A stretch of DNA of 64,000 bases from positions 2,728,001 to 2,792,000 of the forward strand of contig NZ_CP054258.1 of the NCBI RefSeq assembly GCF_024181585.1, given 5' to 3'. Both the position numbers and the translations under genes were made by a program. This stretch comes from Treponema socranskii subsp. buccale. Lineage in GTDB: Bacteria > Spirochaetota > Spirochaetia > Treponematales > Treponemataceae. Each line of letters begins with the position of its first letter. Positions within the stretch are counted from its first letter, which is position 1. The notes beneath the pieces are model-generated. The model was given only the letters and a program-made list of their open reading frames with translations. It was not told where the DNA came from and searched no databases. Positions 59,483 to 64,000 of the stretch are shown one piece after another.

Positions 59483-60898
59483 AGTAACCTCCTCATTTAT
59501 ACCATGAAATCTATTATATCGATTGATATACGCTTTTAGTATTGCAGCCCGTTCACGGGTTACCTTTGACCGCTTCGGATCTTTATGTTCCGCTCTGATT
59601 CGCCGGATACACTGCTGCAGTAAAGAAACGGGATACGGTGTACCTTTTAAAATCGATTGCAAGACTGAACCGATAAGATTCGGCGCAACGTTATCCATTT
59701 TATGTTCCAGCGCAGTTGCAGAAAGTATTTGATATAAATTCAAATATTCGGAAGTACCAGACGCATGAACAATATCAAAATCGACAAAGTGCTGCTGAAT
59801 ACGCTCCGCAAAGTCTTTTACTTTGCCCGTTTCCCAAAAACGAACGGAAATACGAGCCGCATTCGGAGAAAGGCAAAGAACATAAAAATTCGAATCGATA
59901 CGTTCGAGTTTTCCGGTATAAATCGCCGCAAATAAATTCTTAACTTCCTTTACGGATTTATCAGGATCGTCCGAATCAAAATCTTTTGAAAAGAAAACGG
60001 AAAATACTCCTTCAAAATCGTATTCTTTGTTTTCTTTTTCCGCCCAAAACACAATCGTATCTTCACCGAGTCTAAAATGATTGTGTTTTGTTTTTATAAG
60101 ATATTTGAGCGCTTTCGTATATGCATTCATCGCCGACACCGAAACGGGCGCATTATAGGATTGCTCTTTCCCGAATGAATCGTATCCACTGTTTTTTTGA
60201 AAACCTACAAATTTTGCAATGCTTTTTGCGCCTGAAATAGGGGTTGCCGTATGAAGCCGCGCGATAAGAGATTTTTCTCCGGTGATCAAACAAGTTCCGA
60301 CAACCTTTTCTGCTCCGGGATCTTCAACATCATCATTTTGTATCGTCAGACTTTTTTGATATGCCGTAACTGCGGGAGTCTGCGCTACCAAGTCCGTTTC
60401 CGCATTCAAAATAAAAGAAAGATTCCCGTTAGATTTTTTGCATTCTTCCCAATATTCCGACGAGCGAACTTTATCAAAACCGTTCACTTTATTTGAAGTG
60501 TAGAATTTCAGTACGGCAGCGACGCCCCTGTCTTCCTTTACATCTTCCGGCAGCGATTCTATTTTTTTTATAAACGCATTATTTTGATTTTCCGCATATG
60601 CATTGGCTTCTTTTTGTTTTTTTTCATCATCTTTTATTTCTTTCGGTTCCCGCAACACAAAGCCGATATTATCCCACAAAAGAAATGGCGACTGCCACGA
60701 CTTCGATCCCGAACGACCAACTTTTTGAGGAAGCAAATAGGCCTTTCCTTTTTTATCTTCTATAGTTGAAACCAAATCTACAAAAGAACCGTCTTCACGA
60801 ATTTTAATCAAATATTTTATTTCAACCTGCTCAAAGCCGTCTTCAGGAAGTGCATCTCCTTTGCGCTTCGCATATTCATACAATGCCTGCAAAATCAT
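59099..60898 (-). CDS. cas8c: Cas8c (Csd1), large subunit of type I-C Cascade
   Basis: 599-residue large subunit that recognises the PAM. N-terminus MILQALYEYAKRKGDALPED is typical; YLLPQKVGRSGSKSWQSPFL, GTCLITGEKSLIARLHTATPI and FVGFQKNSGYDSFGKEQSYN are Csd1 landmarks. Its C-terminal 127 codons are also used for Cas11c. The ATG overlaps the cas5c end by 4 bases. Confidence 0.96.
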   Translation of the reverse strand: MILQALYEYAKRKGDALPEDGFEQVEIKYLIKIREDGSFVDLVSTIEDKKGKAYLLPQKVGRSGSKSWQSPFLLWDNIGFVLREPKEIKDDEKKQKEANAYAENQNNAFIKKIESLPEDVKEDRGVAAVLKFYTSNKVNGFDKVRSSEYWEECKKSNGNLSFILNAETDLVAQTPAVTAYQKSLTIQNDDVEDPGAEKVVGTCLITGEKSLIARLHTATPISGAKSIAKFVGFQKNSGYDSFGKEQSYNAPVSVSAMNAYTKALKYLIKTKHNHFRLGEDTIVFWAEKENKEYDFEGVFSVFFSKDFDSDDPDKSVKEVKNLFAAIYTGKLERIDSNFYVLCLSPNAARISVRFWETGKVKDFAERIQQHFVDFDIVHASGTSEYLNLYQILSATALEHKMDNVAPNLIGSVLQSILKGTPYPVSLLQQCIRRIRAEHKDPKRSKVTRERAAILKAYINRYNRFHGINEEVTVALDRNCKNKGYLVGRLFAVLEKVQQDTHQGLNATITDRYYGAASTNPVTVFPQLLKLNQHHLSNYGKEKQGLKTVREKELGEIINALDAFPAHLTLEEQARFAIGYYHEKQSFFEKNNKSEGETHE

Positions 60899-61656
60899 TT
60901 ACGCACCTCCTCGCTGTTCCATTCTGGGACGACGACGGTTCCGTGCTCAAGCTTTGCACGAAAAAAAGCGGGCTTGATATTTTCGCAATCGGAATAATCC
61001 ATATCGTACAGCATAAACCCTAAATCTCTCGTTTCATCTATAGGGGTTGCCGTATCGTGCTCAAAGTCGATCAATTTGAAAAAGCAGGAAAATTCCCTGC
61101 AGCCCAAATACGGCTGAAAAAAACATTGCCCTTTTTTTACGCGGCGCTCAAACATTGCGTTGTATTTTGCAGGGTTTTCGTGTGTGTGCTCCTCCGCCAG
61201 TCCATGAGAAAGAAGCTGCTCTTTTTCATCAGCGTCTACAAGATATTCGGGGAGAGGGTTATCAATCTCTTTTCTCTTTTTAGGCGGAATAAAAACCAAG
61301 TCCGCATATATACGATACTTTACATCTTTCAAAAAAAGACCCGCACGCTGCTGCCGATATTTTAATTTTCCTTGACTATCCAATTCATCTATGTAGATAC
61401 CGTCGCTTTTATCGCTTGCAACGGCACCGACTTCGTTTCTCCGCAGATTTATCCATTTTATTTTATTCAACACTTCGATTTTTTTTATTTTCCAGTAAAA
61501 AGCCGGCTTCCAAAAAATTGCTTCGAACACGGCTCGTGCAGCGGAAGGAGTTATAACGTCGTAGCTTACACGCTCGACCTTCATCTCCGGTCGGGTAAAA
61601 CACGCGTAATCACCCCACACTTCAAGACAAAATGTTTTGTCAAAATATTCCTGCAT
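60895..61656 (-). CDS. cas5: Cas5c (Csd5), crRNA-processing subunit
   Basis: 253-residue RAMP protein. In type I-C, Cas5 and not Cas6 cuts the pre-crRNA. Starts MQEYFDKTFCLEVWGDYACF then TRPEMKVERVSYDVITPSAA, a clear Cas5d/c signature; the catalytic Tyr/Lys/His region and QCFFQPYLGCREFSCFF also fit. The ATG at 61656 follows GGGAGGAAGAG; an in-frame ATG at 61764 would overlap cas3 and add an unlikely tail. No cas6 gene is present, as expected. Confidence 0.94.
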   Translation of the reverse strand: MQEYFDKTFCLEVWGDYACFTRPEMKVERVSYDVITPSAARAVFEAIFWKPAFYWKIKKIEVLNKIKWINLRRNEVGAVASDKSDGIYIDELDSQGKLKYRQQRAGLFLKDVKYRIYADLVFIPPKKRKEIDNPLPEYLVDADEKEQLLSHGLAEEHTHENPAKYNAMFERRVKKGQCFFQPYLGCREFSCFFKLIDFEHDTATPIDETRDLGFMLYDMDYSDCENIKPAFFRAKLEHGTVVVPEWNSEEVRK

Positions 61657-61672
61657 CTCTTCCTCCCTTTTG

Positions 61673-63973
61673 CTAGAATATATAGGTACCGAACGACTCG
61701 AGCGAATCGGCAACAAGTCCGAGTCCCGGTTGATATAAATTCCGGTCGGTTTGATTTTGGACATAAACGGCTATATCGTCGAAAGGTTGAATTAAACGGC
61801 CTTTTCCCAGCAGCTGCGTTATTTCTTTTAAAGGTAAATTTACCGAATACCTGCCTAAGGCCCGCAGCAATTTTCTGTCGGGTCCGTCGGCAATCAACTT
61901 GTCTATGAGCGCGGCATTGCTTTTCCCCGTCTTCGGCGATGTATACCGTATTATAACCGAACCTTGATAACTACTGTCTATCAGATGGTAAGCATCCGAC
62001 AAAGTTCTGAACTGAAAGTTTTCGTGTTTCGATTCTTTTTTCATGGCGGACTCAAAATCCGGTTTATCAAAATCATTTACGGAACCAAAATACAGTTTAA
62101 AATATTCTTTATAGAGTTCCGGCGTAAGTTCAACCTTATAATCATACTTTTCAAGAATGGACTTTGTTGCATCAGCCCCCTTCCTAAGTAATCCCGGAGG
62201 AATACGCGACGGCGGAGAAAATACAGAGACAGCCCCTAAATCTTTTATACTGCCTTCACGGTTGCACCTTCCGGCAGCTTGAGCGATAGAATCCATCCCC
62301 GACAAAGCTTTAAATACTACGGGAAAATCCATATCAACGCCGCATTCCACAAGCTGAGTGCTGACCACGCGAACGGTTTCACCGTTTCGCAATTTATTTT
62401 TTATATCCGAAATAATTTCGGAGCGTTCTTCCGCGCACATAAGCGCCGAGAGATGGATTGTTCCTTCGGGCATAAGGGTATGCAGTGCCCGGCAATCTTT
62501 TCTGGTTGACACAATGCAAAGCACCTGTTCAAAAGAACACAACTTGTCGGCAACGCCTTGCCAGTCGGGTATTTTTTCGCGTACGTAATCGGTATTGATC
62601 TTTACCCGTTTTAATTCTTTTGCCAATTCTTCAGAGTTATCGATAATCGGAGTTATTAAATCACGGGGAATTCCGTCAAAGCGTACTGTATCGGAACCTA
62701 TTGTCCCTTCAAAAGCCGGTTGTGTTGCGGTACAAAGTACAACCGTTACGCCGAAATATTCTACCAATCCTCGCAGAACGGATAAAATCGATTTTAAATA
62801 ATCCGGGGGAAGCATTTGAACTTCGTCCAGTATAATTATCGAATTGACTATGTTATGCAATTTACGGCAATGCGCACTATGCGCGTTGAACAGCGACTCA
62901 AACAACTGCACATTCGTCGTTACAATAACCGGAGCATCCCAATTTTCAGTTGCAAGTTTTTGCCGCTGCAAAATGTCAGCTTCATTCTTTTTATCAAAAT
63001 CGAAATTCGAATGGTGTTCGAGCACATTTTCTTCGCCGAAAAGATATTTATCTTGCTTTTTATATTCTTCAATAAGCATATCAACATCGGTACCGTACTT
63101 ATACACCTTTGCCGTTTGTTCAATGATACTGGTATACGGAATCGCAACGATAATTCTCCGCCTATTGTGTGCAAGCGCGTGTTCCAATGCGAAGGCCATA
63201 GAAGAAAGCGTTTTTCCGCCTCCGGTAGGAACATTCAGCGAAAAGAAGCCGGGTTTGCATCGAGCTTTTTTTCTGCATGATGCTAAAACTCCTACGCGAA
63301 TTTCATTCAGCCTTGATGCCTGTGTGTGTGCGGTTTTTTCGTTCATATAAACGTCGAATCTTTTTTTTAACTCAGTTAAGTCGACAAACTTACCGCGAAG
63401 TTTAAATTGCTCCGGATTCATAAATCGTTCGGTATCGAGAAAATCCGCATCGACAAGACATGAATAGAGCATACGCACCCACAAATGCAGATGTTCGAAT
63501 AAATCCGGAGACGGTTTATTAAGACCGAAGGGCATCGATGAAGGGAGCTTAAAATCACAAATATCTTTAATTTCGGGTATTTTTATAATCTCTTCATAAT
63601 CATTACGATCGAAAATCGATTTAAGGTTTTTACCCGAACCCGCGTACCAATCGGGCAAACCTGCATGATGGCCGGCAATCAAATATGAAATCGTTTTTTC
63701 AAGCGGTTTTCTCGTTTGCATGTTACAATATGCATACTGCGCGCCCGCTTCGCTGTGGTTTACCGTTCGCTGCCCCTCACCTCGTATATACTTTTGCCAT
63801 AAAGGATGCGCTTTTCCTAAATCGTGCCACATAGCCGCAGCCGCAGCCCAATCGGCATTATTAAATTCCGCTGCAAAACCTGAGGCCAATTCGGCAACAG
63901 CCTTTGCATGTTCCGATAATGTTTGGACTTTTCCGTTTTCGGTAATATGCGCAATGATTTCAGTACACCCCAT
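61673..63973 (-). CDS. cas3: Cas3 helicase-nuclease (type I-C)
   Basis: 766-residue effector that degrades target DNA. The HD nuclease is N-terminal: LSEHAKAVAEL, AAMWHDLGKAHPLWQKYI, SEAGAQYAY and AGHHAGLPDW. The SF2 helicase follows with NVPTGGGKTLSS, VAIPYTSIIEQTA, ILDEVQMLPP, LCTATQPAF, and C-terminal RCNREG. All residues needed for both activities appear present. GAAGG precedes the ATG. First gene of the cas operon in this window; its promoter lies at or beyond the window edge. Confidence 0.96.
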   Translation of the reverse strand: MGCTEIIAHITENGKVQTLSEHAKAVAELASGFAAEFNNADWAAAAAMWHDLGKAHPLWQKYIRGEGQRTVNHSEAGAQYAYCNMQTRKPLEKTISYLIAGHHAGLPDWYAGSGKNLKSIFDRNDYEEIIKIPEIKDICDFKLPSSMPFGLNKPSPDLFEHLHLWVRMLYSCLVDADFLDTERFMNPEQFKLRGKFVDLTELKKRFDVYMNEKTAHTQASRLNEIRVGVLASCRKKARCKPGFFSLNVPTGGGKTLSSMAFALEHALAHNRRRIIVAIPYTSIIEQTAKVYKYGTDVDMLIEEYKKQDKYLFGEENVLEHHSNFDFDKKNEADILQRQKLATENWDAPVIVTTNVQLFESLFNAHSAHCRKLHNIVNSIIILDEVQMLPPDYLKSILSVLRGLVEYFGVTVVLCTATQPAFEGTIGSDTVRFDGIPRDLITPIIDNSEELAKELKRVKINTDYVREKIPDWQGVADKLCSFEQVLCIVSTRKDCRALHTLMPEGTIHLSALMCAEERSEIISDIKNKLRNGETVRVVSTQLVECGVDMDFPVVFKALSGMDSIAQAAGRCNREGSIKDLGAVSVFSPPSRIPPGLLRKGADATKSILEKYDYKVELTPELYKEYFKLYFGSVNDFDKPDFESAMKKESKHENFQFRTLSDAYHLIDSSYQGSVIIRYTSPKTGKSNAALIDKLIADGPDRKLLRALGRYSVNLPLKEITQLLGKGRLIQPFDDIAVYVQNQTDRNLYQPGLGLVADSLESFGTYIF

Positions 63974-64000
63974 GAAAACCTTCTTTTTTTATTTTCATTA

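Overview
The window looks like the chromosome of an anaerobic, host-associated spirochaete, most likely a Treponema. This is inferred from protein resemblance, not from an rRNA. The pointers are a cystalysin-like PatB/MalY enzyme, sigma-54 with its activator, several periplasmic flavin reductases, rubrerythrin, cysteine-type glutathione peroxidase, ribose-type sugar ABC genes, and a LysM/lytic-transglycosylase pair. Base composition is mixed: vapBC and the DUF262 gene are visibly more AT-rich than the housekeeping genes.

Layout. 1-6400: the start of an ECF transporter S-component, a solitary D12-class adenine methyltransferase, a uracil-DNA-glycosylase-family protein, glutathione peroxidase, and a large primase-helicase-PLD protein of the TOTE conflict type. 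6560-17673, all minus strand: two secreted FMN/FAD reductases, then a patB-M20 amidohydrolase-abgT-C39 peptidase operon with a good -24/-12 sigma-54 promoter, and its probable sigma-54 activator. 17948-28811: htpG, arginase, a third flavin reductase, a YdbC protein, radA, DUF1015 and rpoN. The spacers here are rich in hairpin repeats. 28912-30312: a remnant island (short DUF262 protein, integrase stub) beside initiator tRNA-Met. 30782-39542: PrsW protease, shikimate kinase, SlyD, NifU-like scaffold, lytic transglycosylase, a DnaK-SBD-like/LysM protein, rubrerythrin and cardiolipin synthase.

39577-47431 is a sugar catabolic locus. A transaldolase-like aldolase, an FGGY kinase and an ABC importer lie on the minus strand. 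A SIS isomerase, a VOC protein and a DeoR regulator lie on the plus strand. Between them is a strong promoter with a perfect operator-like palindrome. A vapBC pair follows, bounded by a 31-bp direct repeat and a fragment of a second aldolase gene.

49231-63973 is a complete type I-C CRISPR-Cas system: cas3-cas5c-cas8c(with internal cas11c)-cas7-cas4-cas1-cas2, a leader and about 92 repeats. A hicAB toxin-antitoxin pair appears to have been inserted into the old tail of the array, leaving two fossil repeats on its far side.

The least expected signals are: (i) two families of dispersed hairpins whose stems change in a compensating way while loops are conserved; (ii) at least six genes with a -10 box only 6-7 bases before the ATG and no Shine-Dalgarno, suggesting leaderless mRNAs; (iii) the two toxin-antitoxin insertions; (iv) the DnaK-like domain on the LysM protein.
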